DNA from: Lepus europaeus | Taxonomy: Eukaryota; Chordata; Mammalia; Lagomorpha; Leporidae | Assembly (NCBI RefSeq): GCF_033115175.1 | Contig: NC_084838.1 | Location: forward strand, 40,155,468 to 40,219,467 | DNA length: 64,000 nucleotides | Reading direction: 5' to 3' | Part shown: one piece after another, positions 10,555 to 37,721 of the stretch | How positions within the stretch are numbered: position 1 is the stretch's first letter | How the letters are laid out: each line of letters begins with the position of its first letter | Translations under genes and position numbers: made by a program | Notes under the pieces: generated by a model | Told to the model about the DNA's origin: nothing | The model's input: only the letters and a program-made list of their open reading frames with translations | The model's database searches: none

Positions 10555-10847
10555 GGGCCCAGCATAGTGGTGTAGGGGGTAAAGCTGCTGCCTGCAACAC
10601 CAGCATCCCATATGGGCATTGGTTCATGTCCTGGCTACTCCAGTTCAGCTTCCTGCTAATGTGCCTCCTTTAGCACCCACATGGGAAACCTGCAGGAAGT
10701 TCCTGGCTCCTGGCTTTGGCCTGGGCCAGCTCAGGCCATTGTAGCCATTTGGGGAGTGAATCAGTGGGTGGAAGATTCTTTCTCTTCTCCTCTCTCTCCT
10801 CTCTCTAGCTCTACCTTTAAAATAAATAAATTAAAAAAAAAAAAGAA
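10555..10847 (+). repeat. CSINE in the IL11RA 3' UTR
   Basis: Plus-oriented CSINE with a CCCAGCATAGTGGTGTAGGG head and an A-rich tail at about 10820-10847. It lies within the IL11RA terminal exon (about 9875-11091), so the IL11RA mRNA carries it antisense. Confidence 0.88.
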
Positions 10848-11003
10848 AGGCCCAAGCTCCAACCTAAACATAAGAATGAGAACACCCAACTCAGATTCTC
10901 AACACCTATAAAATGACTAAGACATCCAGCTCTTTACCCAGAGCCTCTCAAAATGGGAGCACCCATTTCCAAGCCCAAACCTCCAAATCTCCTGGAAGTC
11001 CTA

Positions 11004-20340
<9,337 letters not shown>

Positions 20341-20347
20341 GCCTCAC

Positions 20348-20570
20348 CTTCCGCGGCCGCCGCCGCCAGCGCCCTCCGCCCTCGCCCTCGCCCTCGCCCT
20401 CTGCCCCGGCCTCGACTCCCTCCCGCCCCGGGCCCCCGCAGCGGGGGCGGCTCCGCCCAGGCGCCAATGGAAGGAGAGGGGTGAAATAGGGGGGCTCCCG
20501 GCCCATTGGAGCCGCCAACTGCCAATCACCTCCACCCCCACCTCTGCCGGACACTTCCTGTCCCGTCCCG
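20348..20570 (-). promoter_or_regulatory. IL11RA: IL11RA promoter and likely 5' UTR exon
   Basis: GC-rich block. On the minus strand GCGGAAG|GTGAGGC at 20348 makes a clean donor for a non-coding first exon. Upstream of it, CCAAT-type boxes lie at about 20464-20470 (GCCAATGG), 20502-20508 (CCATTGG) and 20521-20527 (GCCAATC), with a CACTTCCTG ETS-like site near 20550. The transcription start itself is not visible. Confidence 0.55.
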
Positions 20571-20785
20571 GACCAACAGGGCTGCAGAGGACAGAGTGTA
20601 GAGCTGGCTTTGTGGGTCCTGGCCTGAAAGCTTGTCCTCCCTGAGACAGCAGGACTGGAAAAGTGCCCTTCCTCTTCCTGCTGAGCACAAAGCCTCGGGT
20701 TAAGAAGCCCTAGAGCAGGTGACTGGAGGAGCTGAAGGTGCCCCTGGCTGCGGATAAGATAAGGAAGGAGGAGTACTGGTGTTGC

Positions 20786-20890
20786 AAGCCGTGCTTCTCA
20801 AACTTGCTGGATGTTGTGCTTTCAAACTGAGCAAGCCCCACCCTTTACCAGTTAAATCGGAATCTCTGGAGGTTGGACCTAGGCGCCAGT
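20786..20890. repeat. MER5-like hAT fragment
   Basis: GTGCTTCTCAAACTTGCTGG, CAAGCCCCACCC and AATCGGAATCTCTGGAGG resemble the non-autonomous hAT-Charlie MER5 group. Diverged and partial. Confidence 0.5.
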
Positions 20891-21139
20891 AGTGTGTAAC
20901 ACGCAAAGGCAGCCGAGCAGAGGTGGCAGGTTGGGTGTGTGTGTGTGTAGCCCTAAGCAGCCAGCACCAGCTCACGGAGATGTGGACTGCCTGCTCCCTC
21001 TCCTTCAGAGCAGGGCAGCACTCTCTGGTCTCAGGGAAGAAACGCCCTGGACTGAAAGGCAGGCAGCCAAGGCCCTGCGCCAGGTCCGCTGTCTAGGCTT
21101 AGTGCCATTTCCCCATCCAGTTCCCCCGGGACAAGAGTA

Positions 21140-21960
21140 GAGACAAAGAACCTTCCGGCCATCTCTGCGTTACTCACAATACTCACAAGCCCGACCTGCA
21201 CCTGAAAGTCTGGTAGACACCAGGTGGCACTCAGGTCCCCTTTGGCCACATGGCCTGTTGTCCCCCACACTGTTGCACAACCTTGCAGACAGACAGGTCC
21301 AGGGCAGAGGGTGTCAACTCAGGGTCATTCTGGGACCCATTCCCTCCTCCCAGACCCTGGGGCTCCTAACTCTGGCAGCTCTTCTGTCCTGTGCAGTGAC
21401 TGGGGCACAGGGGAGCACAGAGCCTGCACGTACTGAACATGGCAATCTGGAGAAGCCAAGGACACAGACACAAAGCCACGTACATGCTCCCTACCCACTC
21501 CTTTGGCCCCTGTGGGCTGGAGCACAGCCAAGCTGTAGCCACTCACAAAGCCAGGATTCTGGCCAGCAGCCAAGGGTCTGGCCACTGACCACTGGCAGCA
21601 GGATCCTGCTCACCCACTCTCCACCAAACCCTCAGGGCCCGGCTTGGTGAGCTGACACCCTAGGGGTGGTGGTGCCGGGTGCTCGGGCTTCCCCAGAGCC
21701 TCAACCACAGCTAAGAACACAAGATTTTTTAAATGTACTAAACTGGAATGCCATTTATACCATAAGAAAGAGAACCTATAGGCCAGGTGTAATACTGAAT
21801 ATGAATTTTGTTCGGCGATTTGGGGTGGATTTTTTGCATCAAGTTTTTGCAAATCTGTAAGCAAAGAAATTGTGGCTGGAGCGGTGCCTTTCATCCGTAA
21901 CCCCAGGTCCCTGAAGATTCGGTTTCATGCCCCTCTGGTGTCAACAGTATGTGATTAAAG
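21140..21960. other. GALT to IL11RA spacer, nothing recognised
   Basis: Sequence between the GALT 3' end and the IL11RA promoter. No named repeat and no coding exon recognised. Confidence 0.35.
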
Positions 21961-21975
21961 TTGGAGAGGCACAAT

Positions 21976-21981
21976 TTTATT
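21976..21981 (-). terminator. GALT: GALT poly(A) signal
   Basis: AATAAA on the minus strand, 66 bases after the stop codon, giving a short 3' UTR. Confidence 0.85.
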
Positions 21982-22046
21982 GATGTTTCATCCACACAAA
22001 CTCTAGGCTCCAGGTCCCTCAGGCAAAAGGACTCAAGGCCCTGTGG

Positions 22047-25085
<3,039 letters not shown>

Positions 25086-25260
25086 GAGTCTACCTCGGGG
25101 ATCTTCTGGAACGCGAGCAGGGCTGCGCCTCGCCCTTCCATTTCTTGGTCTGCCCCGCCCCGACACGCCTCGCCCCCGGTGATTGGCCAGGGGCCAGCAC
25201 GTGACTGCCTGAGGGTGCCGCCCGGCCACCTAGGGGCGGGGCTCAGGGTAGCTGAGGTCT
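25086..25260 (-). promoter_or_regulatory. GALT: GALT promoter
   Basis: GC-rich flank upstream of the ATG, with an inverted CCAAT box (GTGATTGGCCAGG) at about 25179-25191. No TATA box. Fits a housekeeping promoter. Confidence 0.6.
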
Positions 25261-25365
25261 TTGATGATCCCCCCCTACCCTAGGCTGGAGCCATGACCCT
25301 GTGAATGCCGCTTATTGCAGAGTCTCCTACTCTAGGACACTTACGGACTTCCTTTCTGCATTCAG

Positions 25366-25510
25366 TCATCCGTTTGGTCATTCATTCAGCAAATATTTAC
25401 CGAGCATCTACCGTGCGCCAAGCAGCTTGGCTCTACGTGTGATAGCCCTGGGTGCACAAATCAGGCATGACCTCCGCCCTCTCAAAGCTTACATTCCCAG
25501 CCAAGCGAAG
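25366..25510 (-). repeat. L2 3' end, antisense
   Basis: GGTCATTCATTCAGCAAATA, CGAGCATCTACCGTGCGCC and AGCTTACATTCC are the complement of the LINE-2 tail. Confidence 0.75.
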
Positions 25511-25874
25511 GTCTCACTTTGGAGCCACAATCACCTTGATGCCTGCTGGGAGAGGGAACTTTGACGTTGCAGAAGGACTTGGATCTGCGATTGCCGAATT
25601 CTAGCCCTTTAGGTGTTACCTCAAAGAGTGGATACTCCACCATAGTCACGCCTCAGCCACCAGCACAAAGAGACTTGGGGGGAAAGGCTAAGTAACCACA
25701 TCCCCCCAACCCTGCCATGGGTGTGACTGTGTGTGCATCCTCTCGCACCCCCCCCACACACACACACACAAAGTGCAAGGGGAAAAAGGACTATACAATA
25801 TCTAAAAATATGGGGAGGACAGGGCTGTCAGTAGCTTCCAACCATTTTGTGGGTGAGATCAGGAGTGTTGTTGT

Positions 25875-26187
25875 TTGAGATTTTATTTCTTTGAAGGGCA
25901 GAGCAACCAAAAGAGAAAGGGATAGACTGAGAGGGATATTCCATTCACCGGTTTGCTCTCCAAAAGCCCAAAAACAGCTAGGGTTGGGTCAGGCTGAAGC
26001 CAGGAGCCCAGAACTCCATCTGTGTCTCCCTTGTGGCTGACAGGGATCTAACTGCCTGAGCTATCATCTACTGTTTTGCAGGGTGTGCATTGACAGGAAG
26101 CTGGATCAAAAGTGGAACAGAGACTAAGCCCAGGCATTTGGATAAAAGATGTGGGCATCTTAAAGGCTGAACCAAACACTCATCCCA
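25875..26187 (-). repeat. CSINE, diverged
   Basis: Reverse-oriented. The tail complement is at 25875 and the degraded head near 26187. Confidence 0.8.
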
Positions 26188-26289
26188 GTGATGTTCTTTC
26201 TACATCTCTTTCCCCTCTCCAAATTTGCCTGGGATCAGATCAATAACAATAGAGAAGTATTTAATTAATTCCCTCCTGCACTTTTTAAA

Positions 26290-26934
26290 ATTTTTTTTTA
26301 AATTATTGATTTATTTTACTTTTTTTTAGAATGATGATTTATTTTATTTGACAGGTAGAGTTATAGACAGTGAGAGAGAAAGAAACAGAGAGAAAGGTCT
26401 TCCTTCCGTTGGTTCACTCCCCTAATGGCCGCTGCAGCCGGCGCTGTGCCGATCTGAAGCCAGGAGCTCGTTGCTTCCTCCTGGCCTCCCATGCAGGTGC
26501 AGGGCCCAAGCACTTGGGCCATCCTCCACTGCCCTCCCAGGCCACAGCAGAGAGCTGGAGTGAAGAGGAGCAACCGGCACTAGAACCCGGGGTGCCGGCA
26601 CCGCAGGCGGAGGATTAACCAAGTGAGCCACGGCGCCAGCCTTGATTTATTTTGAAAGAGAGAGAGAGAGAGAGAGAGAGATAGATCTTCTATCTGCTGG
26701 TTCACTCCCCAGGTAGCTGCAAGGGCCAGCGCTGGGCCAGGCCAAAGCCAGGAGCCAGGAGCTTCTTCCAGGTCTCCTAGGTAGGTGGCAGAGGCCCAAA
26801 TGTTTGGGCTATCTTCCACTGCTTTTCCCAGGCCATTAGCATGGGGATGGATCAGAAGTGGAGCAGCCAAGATACAAACTGTCACCCATACAGGATGCCA
26901 GAAGCCTTACCTGTTACACCTTGATGCCAGCCCC
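26290..26934 (-). repeat. outer CSINE split by a young copy
   Basis: Parts at 26290-26317 and 26654-26934, same orientation as the insert. Confidence 0.85.
26318..26641 (-). repeat. young CSINE inserted in a SINE
   Basis: Bounded by TTGATTTATTTT at about 26306-26317 and 26642-26653. Ends GCCACGGCGCCAGCC. Confidence 0.92.
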
Positions 26935-27930
26935 TTCTCTAGCACTTTTAAAGAGTCACCTAAATACGCACCTAAACATTTTCCCCATCTCATCCTGGGG
27001 ACAAAGATATCAACATCACCCAGAGAATGAATAGCTGAGATTTGAATGCAAGTTTTCCTGGCTCTTCTCAGTGCTGTGCATCATTGGGATTCAGGACAGA
27101 ACCCTAGTGAGCTAGGAGCTGGGCCTAGAAGGAAGGCCCCCTCCCACAAGCCAGGCCAAACCTGGTGTTTTGTAAAAAAAAAAAAAAAAAAAAAAAAACT
27201 GGGTCATTGGTCATTTACCTGAACTCTGCCCTATGGTTGTCAAGCTGGAATCTAAAGAGGCCAGTAGATAGGGAGCAAAGAGCAGGGACTGGGGTTTTAT
27301 CTGTCCCCCTGGCTGCTCACGGTTCAGGAGGGGTGAGGGCAAGAATAAGAGACTTGTTTTTCTGCTTTCTCAGCTGTGTTTGGGTAACTGGATTTTAGAG
27401 GCTTCTTCCTTCCATTTTCCTGGTAACACCAATGCTTGGGATGCCACTTCATGGATCATGCCAACTGACTCAGACCCTCTTCCAGAACATCTCCAGACCT
27501 CCCCTCTCCCCATGGTCACTTTTTGTGGGAAGAGGAGAATGGCTGGGATGGGACCGACTCAGCCCTCTTCCTCCCAGATGCCGGAAGTATGATCTCTCCT
27601 ATGATATCTGAGCCAGCCGGCTGTGGCCCTCAACCCCTTTGTCTCCACCCGGGATCACTCAAGGCCCTAGGACACTCCTTTGTTGTTCTTGCTTTTCAGG
27701 GTTTGCTGGGGAGGCTTTCTGAAAGACCAGACGGGGGAGCTGTGGGCCCAAATCTTCACAGGAGGCTGTGCTTGGAGTGTGGGCCAGAGGCTAGATATGG
27801 GGGTTGATCCCTGCTGCCCACATTTCTAAGAGGATGCTGAAGGCATGAGTGCCACAGAAGCCCAAGCCAATACAAAATGTGTTTCCTCAATCCCACATTC
27901 TTTTTTTTTTTTTAGAACACTTGCTCCCTT
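26935..27930. other. intergenic, nothing recognised
   Basis: Includes an A run at about 27174-27197. No named repeat or exon seen. Confidence 0.35.
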
Positions 27931-28255
27931 AAAAAATAAGATTTATTTATTTATCTGAAAGGCAGAGTTACAGAGAGAGGGAGAAACAGAGATGATCTTC
28001 CATCTGCTAGTTCACTCCCCAAATGACCACAACAGCCAGAGCTGTGCCAGGCTGAAGTCAGGACCCTGGAACTCCATCTGAGTCTTCCACAAGGGTTGCA
28101 GGGGCCCAGGTAATTGGGCCATTTTCTACTGCTTTCCCGGGCCGTTAGCTGGGAGCTGGATTAGAAGCAAAGCAGCTGGGATTCAAACAAGTGCTCATAT
28201 GGGATGCTGGCATCACAGGCAACAGCTTAACAAGCTGTGCCACAACCTAGCAGTC
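27931..28255 (-). repeat. CSINE
   Basis: Reverse-oriented, from AAAAAATAAGATTTATTTAT to a degraded head. Confidence 0.87.
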
Positions 28256-28264
28256 ATCCCTTTT

Positions 28265-28623
28265 TGCTTTTTTTAAATGCTTATTTATTTATTTTTATGT
28301 GAAAATACTCAGTGAATATTATTTATTTTCATCCACTTGAAAGACAGAACAACAGAGAGAGAAGGAGGGATGAGGAAGAGAGAGAGAGACAGAGATGGCT
28401 CTTCCATCTGCTGGTTCACTTCCCAGATGTTCACAACAGCTGGAGCCAGACCAGCCAGGAGCCCAGAACTCCATCCGGATCTCCAATGTAGGTGGCAGGG
28501 GCACAGACATTTGAGCCTTCAGCTGCCTGCCAGGGTGCCTGAGCAGGAAGCCAGATCAGAAGCACAGTAGTTGGTACTCAATCACAAGCGGTGTTTTAAC
28601 CTGCCGAGCCACAATGCCTGCCC
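28265..28623 (-). repeat. CSINE, diverged
   Basis: Reverse-oriented. Extra sequence sits near the tail (about 28300-28330), then TGCTGGTTCACTTCCCAG and a degraded head. Confidence 0.8.
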
Positions 28624-28719
28624 TACTGCATTCCCCTTTACATAATGCCTTTTTAAAAATCTTTCCTTCCTCTACCAAGTGTCTCCAAAATATAGCTGCA
28701 CATATATACCATTTAACAT

Positions 28720-29210
28720 TTTACCTGTATTAGGGTAAGTAGTCTTCATTGCTCTAACAAACAACCCCCACAGCTCAGTGGTTCTGAACTACAGTCTGCT
28801 GTGGAGTGGAGGGACTCTGCTCCAACTCTCAGGGATCAGTCATTCTCTACGGCTTCGGAATTTTCCACTAGATCCTCTGTAATGGTGGTAAGAGATGAAA
28901 GAGAATGTAAAGAATTTCATAGGAGATTTTAGCAGTCAAAGACCAGGAAGTGGCATCCATCATTTCTGCTTACGTTTCATTGGCCAGAATGCAATCACAT
29001 GGCCACTTCTAACTACAGAGTAGACTGTGGAATGTAATCTGGCTGCCCAAGAGCAAAAGGAAACAGATTTATGAATGTGGCATTGTCTCTGTCACATGCC
29101 CCTAATGAGAACTCTGACCATTTCCCATCATCTTAGTGAACCTCTCAATTATATTTGATTGTGTGACCCTTCATTCCAAGATTCCTATGTGTGAGGCCAC
29201 TCTCTGTTTT
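28720..29210. repeat. old interspersed repeat, family not assigned
   Basis: TTCATTGGCCAGAATGCAAT followed by CACATGGCCACTTCTAACTA recalls a known ancient mammalian repeat, but I cannot name its class with confidence. Confidence 0.35.
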
Positions 29211-29214
29211 TATA

Positions 29215-29800
29215 TTTTATTTATATAATAATACATAAAATGCTTGATATGTACCAGGCACTATTGATTTATAAATATTAAAAATATTCAAACTTCATCT
29301 CAATGAAACTGTTTACTAGGAGATAGGTACTTTCATTTACTCCATTTTATAGATAAGAACACTGAGTCAGCTTTTAAGTAACTTACCCAAGGTTACACAA
29401 CTGGTGGGTGGCAGTAGCCAGGCTTTGAACTCAAGTAATCTAGTTTCAGAGTTTATTCTTTTTTTAAAATTTTTTAAAAATTTATTTGACAGATAAAGTT
29501 AGACAGTGAGAGAGACAGAAAGAAAGGTCTTCCTTCCGTTGGTTCACTCCCCAAATGGAGCTATGCCAATCCGAAGCCTGGAGCCAGGAGCTTCCTCCTG
29601 GTCTCCCATGTGGGTGCAGGGGCCCAAGCATTTGGGCCACCCTCCACTGCCTTCCCAGGCCACAGCAGAGAGCTGGACTGGAAGAGGAGCAACCAGGACT
29701 AGAACCCAGCGCCGCAGGCGGAGGATTAGCCGTGTGAACCACGGTGCTGGCCCTGAGTTTATTTCTTAATCACTGCACTATGTTGCCTCTGTTCTCTTTT
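29215..29800 (-). repeat. MIR split by a CSINE
   Basis: Antisense MIR at 29215-29457 (ACTCCATTTTATAGATAAGA, TAACTTACCCAAGGTTACAC) that resumes at 29755-29800 (CTTAATCACTGCACTATG). Confidence 0.85.
29458..29754 (-). repeat. CSINE inserted in a MIR
   Basis: Young reverse copy between GAGTTTATT repeats at 29449-29457 and 29755-29763. Confidence 0.93.
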
Positions 29801-30521
29801 GCATCCTCTTTTTTGGTCACTTCTTCTTCTGTCCATCTCTTAACTTGTAGTATTCTCTAGGGCTCTGTCTGTCCTTTGCTTTACCTTACTCAATTCCCCT
29901 CACGGTGAGATTTTATTCATTCCTTCTGTTTTAGCTACCTTTTCTTTAGGTTCCCCAGTGAGATCTCTAAGGTGAGATGCCGTATCCCCACATGGCCGCT
30001 ACAGAATTTGGCACACAGAAATGCTTACAAAATATCTGTTGCCTGAATCAATGACAGCTCCTAACCCTCTCCAGACTGGATCTGAGCTCCGGACCTGGAT
30101 CTCAGCTGCCCATTAGACAAGAACAGGATGTCGGCCAAGAAAGAAGAAGGGGCAAAGGAGGAGGAGGTGGGAAGTATTCCAGGAAGAAGAGCTTGAGCCC
30201 AGACAATTCTTCCCAGAGTGCTCCAGCTCTGAGAGCCCCTCTCTTATGGGGACCACAGTCATAGTATCCCTGGCTCTCCACTGGCTCCCCTCAGCAGCCC
30301 AGTGCCAGTCTGTGCAAAATCCACTCTCCTGGTTCCCCTGCTGTGCTTCAAAGCAGACCGCATGCCACCTCTGCCCTTCAGGCCTTTGCTGCTGGAGCAG
30401 GTCACCTTGGGCTGGCAGGCCCTTGTCGGCTCTCTTCAAAAACGCTGCCAGGGACAGGCCTTTGGCAAAGAGGTTAAAACGCCGCCTGCAGCGTCTCCAT
30501 CCCTTACTGGAGTCCCTCGCT

Positions 30522-30718
30522 CCAGATTCCAGCTTCCTGCTAATAGCACCCTGGGAAGCAGTGGAGAATGGCTTCAAGTGCTTGGGTACCTGCCGCCCAC
30601 GTGGGGAGACCCCACAGAGATGTGGTTGTTGTGAGCATTTGGGGAGTGAACCAATGGACAGGGGAGCGCTCGCTCTCTCTCCCTCCTCCATCTCTCTCTG
30701 CCTCTCAGTGGAAAAGAG
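30522..30718 (+). repeat. 5'-truncated CSINE
   Basis: Begins at CAGATTCCAGCTTCCTGCTA and ends in a CT-rich stretch and tail. About 560 bases upstream of SIGMAR1. Confidence 0.75.
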
Positions 30719-30879
30719 GCACTGAGGCACTCCCCGACTGAACTGCCCCTTTGCAGCTCCTGGGCGAGCCCAGGCGGGCCTTAATAACCTCGGTCCCAGG
30801 AGGCAGCTCCTTCCCGCCTAAGCACGAGCCAAGGCCGACCTTAACAACCTGGAGTCTCAGAAGGCCCCACTTCCGGGCT

Positions 30880-34078
<3,199 letters not shown>

Positions 34079-34872
34079 CCAGCCATGCCCGAAAGAAGAC
34101 CTGTGGATGGACAGGAGCGGGCAGGCCCGCACACATCCACTTCCTGGAGCCCGCGTGCAGACAGGGACATACTTACAGCACGAAGGTGCTGAGTCCCTGC
34201 TGTACGGATAGGGACATACGTGCTTACATATCCAAACACAGACGTGTGGGAACAAGTGGGACATATACAGAGATACCAAGTCCTGTGCGTACTACAGGCT
34301 CATGCACTCACACCCATTCAGAGAGGGAGCCCCACATATACCCAGTGGGCTAGTCACATTCGGATGCACATATCACAAGCTTGGCTCACGAACTCAGGCC
34401 TTTCCAGAGCGTGCCGTCCCCAGTCCGGGCTCTGGGGTCAAAGGGCGGGGTGGGGATTGCACCCTGCCTCAGTCTGACTCCTCAGCCCAGCAGCAGCTTG
34501 GGGCCATGGGGGGGAAGAGGAGCTGCCCTTTGGAGGCCCCTTCACTGCAGCGATGATGCCCTTCCCCTCATCTCCTGTCCTCTCACCATATGCCTTATCC
34601 GCATTTGATTCCCTGCTATGCAAGTGTCCCCACCCCTCAGCAAACAGATCAGCTGGGGAAACAGAGGAAGGTGGAGAATGCCCTCCATCCCAGAAGACCC
34701 CCATTCCTCTCTTGTGGGCCCACCCCTGAGGAGGGGACCTGGAGAGGTGGGCCTGGGTCCTAGGGACCACCCCTGGCCAAGAGAAGGCCTTTTTCTGCAC
34801 ATGCGTACACACGGCCATCACTTTCCAGACACTGCCCCTGCTGTGTTCCCTGTTCATCTGTCTGTCTCTGTT

Positions 34873-34878
34873 AATAAA
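34873..34878 (+). terminator. SIGMAR1: SIGMAR1 poly(A) signal
   Basis: AATAAA 795 bases after the stop. The 3' UTR between them shows no repeat. Confidence 0.85.
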
Positions 34879-34999
34879 GATGTCAAAGAGTTCCAATTCT
34901 CTGTGTGTCTGAACAGCAGGAAAAGCCGCTAACTCCTGGGGCCCTCCGGATGGCCTCTCCCTTGTCGCACCACTCTGAGACTGCGGTTTTGGACTAGGT

Positions 35000-35115
35000 A
35001 CTTGAGCGTGCCCAAGAATCACCCTTAGGTAATTTAATGTGCAGTCTACAGATTCCCGTGCTCCCTCCCCAGAGATCAGTTTCTGGGGTTGAGGCCTGAG
35101 ACCAGCATCCCCTCC
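35000..35115. repeat. MER5-like hAT fragment
   Basis: CAAGAATCACCCTTAGGTAA and AGATCAGTTTCTGGGGTTGA follow the order of the MER5/hAT-Charlie group. Weak. Confidence 0.4.
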
Positions 35116-35600
35116 AACAGAGGGGGGAATGCCACAGTTGGAGAAAATCAGGACTGGGTGAGGTGGGGTGTGTTTTAGCCTTGCCTCTGCCAGTGCCATT
35201 CTCAAAGGTCCTGAGAAGCCGGCCGTAGATGGCCCTGGCTGGCCACAGGGTGGCGGTGTATGCCCACTTCAGAGCTGAAAGAGGGCCTGCTCTGCTTTTT
35301 TCTGGGTTCCCGCAGTGAGTTGTTGCCCACCACCAGAGCAGTCCTCCATGCACATTCTGCCTTCTCCAGGACCTGCCACTTCTGTGGGGACTCCTGGCGT
35401 GGAAAACAGGCTCTCCACCTGGCAGAGTGTGAGGCATGTAGGGCCAGGACTAGGGCGAGACAGGAAGGGCCGAGGCGTGTTAGTCCCCAAAGATCCTGCT
35501 CTTGCCATCTTAACTTTTTGGCCTGAGGTATCAGGCTTGCCTCATCCTCATCATGACTCTCCTTTGTGATTGAAAAAGGCACAAGCCACCTCCACTTCAT
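35116..35600. other. unique-looking intergenic segment
   Basis: No repeat named. A plus-strand frame at 35260-35526 contains CHFCG and HLAECEAC, a paired-cysteine pattern. I see no splice or family support for a gene. Confidence 0.3.
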
Positions 35601-35605
35601 TTTGT

Positions 35606-35932
35606 TTTTATAAAGATTTGTTTATTTGACAGTTACAGATAGATAGATATATACAGATATATCTTCCATTTGCTGGTTCACTCCCCAGCGCCCACAGCTA
35701 CTTGGGCTGAGCCAGGTTGGAGCCAAGAGCCAGGAGCTTCTTCTGGGTCTCCCATGTGGGTGGCATGGCCCAAACACTTAGGCCATCCTCCACTGCTTTC
35801 CTGGGCCATTAGCAGGGAGCCGTATCAGAAGTGAAGCAGCTGAGACAGGAACTGTCTCATATGGGGGACATATAGGATGCTGCTGTCACAGGCGGTGGCC
35901 TTACCTGCTATGTCACAATGTTGGCTCTGCTT
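35606..35932 (-). repeat. CSINE
   Basis: Reverse copy with a short GATA/ATATACAGAT simple repeat near its tail. Confidence 0.87.
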
Positions 35933-36354
35933 CTGCTTCTTAGAGTTTCCAGAATACTACAAATGGAAGAGACACCATTATAAGATTTGTGTATTTTTAA
36001 AACTTAACATTCAAATAAACACGAATGAAAAATACTGTACATGTAAGTGAATGAGTGTGAAGCCCAAGAAAATTGGTCATCTCAGTCCCACCACCACCAC
36101 AGTGTTGGCCATGACAGGCCCTGGCCAGGGCTAGGGCCTCTCTGTGCTCCCAGGTTTTAAGCCCCGCCTCCTGCGAAGCGCTCTCCCATCCTGAACCTGA
36201 CTCTACTCTCAGAGTGCTGATCTGTCAGGGATCCCCTACCACCACCACTGCCCCTCTTCCACAGAGGACTAGTCCCCGGATCCTCTCTTTGCTGTCGCTA
36301 CGTCCTGCGTACATTGGATAGTTCTCAACTTTGATTTGAAACAGGAAATCACTT

Positions 36355-36580
36355 TTTAATTTTTTGTTTTGTTTTGCGAGACGGAGACAGAGAGTTCCCA
36401 TCTGCTGATTCACTCCCCAGCTACCACAGCGGGGGTCAGGCTAGCGGAAGCCTAGAGTCAGGAACTCATCCCCTGCTGCCTCCCAGGGTCTGCACCAGCA
36501 GGGGCAGAGCTGGGGATCAAGCCCAGGCAGTGCGGTATGGGAGGCAGGCAGCCTAACCACCAGGCCAAACGCACATCCTG
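36355..36580 (-). repeat. CSINE, old and short
   Basis: Reverse copy keeping CATCTGCTGATTCACTCCCC. Partly deleted, with a degraded head. Confidence 0.7.
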
Positions 36581-36721
36581 TAATCACCCTTAAAACACCT
36601 CGGGCTTCTGAGGCACTACTCTTCCTTCACTGCCTCGTCTCTGAATTCCCAGAACTTAGTCCTCAAACCTCTGTTTACTCCCTTTCTTAGGTGATCTCAG
36701 TTATTTCTTTAAACACCACTT

Positions 36722-37419
36722 ATATAATTTATCCATTTATTTTACTTTTTTATTTATTTTATTTTATTTTATTTTTGACAGGCAGACTTAGACAGTGAGA
36801 GAAAGAGAGACAGAGAGAAAGGTCTTCCTTTTCCATTGGTTCACCCCCCACCCCCCCTGAAATGGCCACCACGGCCGGCACACTGCACCGATCTGAAGCC
36901 AGGAGCCAGGTGCCTCCTCCTGGTCTCCCATGCAGGTGTAGGGCCTAAGCACTTGGGCCATCCTCCACTGCCTTCCCGGGCCATAGCAGAGAGCTGGAGT
37001 GAAGAGGAGCAACCGGGATAGAATCTGGCGCCCCAACCGGAACTAGAACCCGGGGTGCCAGCACTGCAGGCAGAGGATTAGCCAAGTGAGGCTCGGCACC
37101 AGCCTATCCATTTATTTTGAAAGGCAGAGTTACAGAATGAGGGGAATAGGCAGAGAGAGAGAGTGATCTCACTTTCAGGGTTCACTCCCCAAATGACCGG
37201 AGCTGGGCTAAGCCAAAGCCAGGAGCCTTTGGAATTCCATCTGGATCTCCCATGTGGGTGGCATGGACCCAAGTACTTGGGCCATCCTCCAGTGTTTTCC
37301 CAGACACATTAGCAGGGAGCTAGATCAGAAGTGGAGCAGTTGAGACTTGAACCAGCACTCATATGAGATGCAAGTATTGCAGACAGAGGTTTAGCCCACT
37401 GTTGCACAACACTGGCCCT
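36722..37419 (-). repeat. outer CSINE split by a young copy
   Basis: Parts at 36722-36743 and 37119-37419. Same orientation as the insert. Confidence 0.87.
36744..37104 (-). repeat. young CSINE inserted in a SINE
   Basis: Flanked by TATCCATTTATTTT at 36730-36743 and 37105-37118. Confidence 0.94.
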
Positions 37420-37440
37420 ACCTATCTTTTCTTAATACTG

Positions 37441-37721
37441 ATTTTAAATATTTATTTTATTGATTTCTTTGAGGCAGAGTGACCAAGAGAGTGGGAAGGA
37501 CAGAGAGAAATCTTCCATCTGCTGGTTCACTCTCCAAATGCCTTCAACAGCCAGGGCTGGGCCAGGCCGAAGCCAGGAGCCAGGAGCGAGGAATCCCATC
37601 CAGTTCTCCACATGGGTGGCAGGGGCCCAAGCACTTGGATCATCTTCTCTTGCCTCCCAGTAACATTAGCAGGGAGCTGGATGGAGCAGAAGCAGAGCAG
37701 TTGAGACTCGAACTGGCACTC
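37441..37721 (-). repeat. CSINE missing its head
   Basis: Reverse copy that stops at CGAACTGGCACTCT, where a plus-strand copy begins at once. Confidence 0.82.

Noticed and set aside
21690-21900. AT-rich unique segment between GALT and IL11RA as a retrocopy
   Set aside because: No poly(A), no target duplication and no protein resemblance found.
28720-29210. Possible LTR-type fragment
   Set aside because: The sequence recalls an ancient repeat, but I could not identify LTR ends or family. No retrovirus-like element is claimed anywhere in the window.
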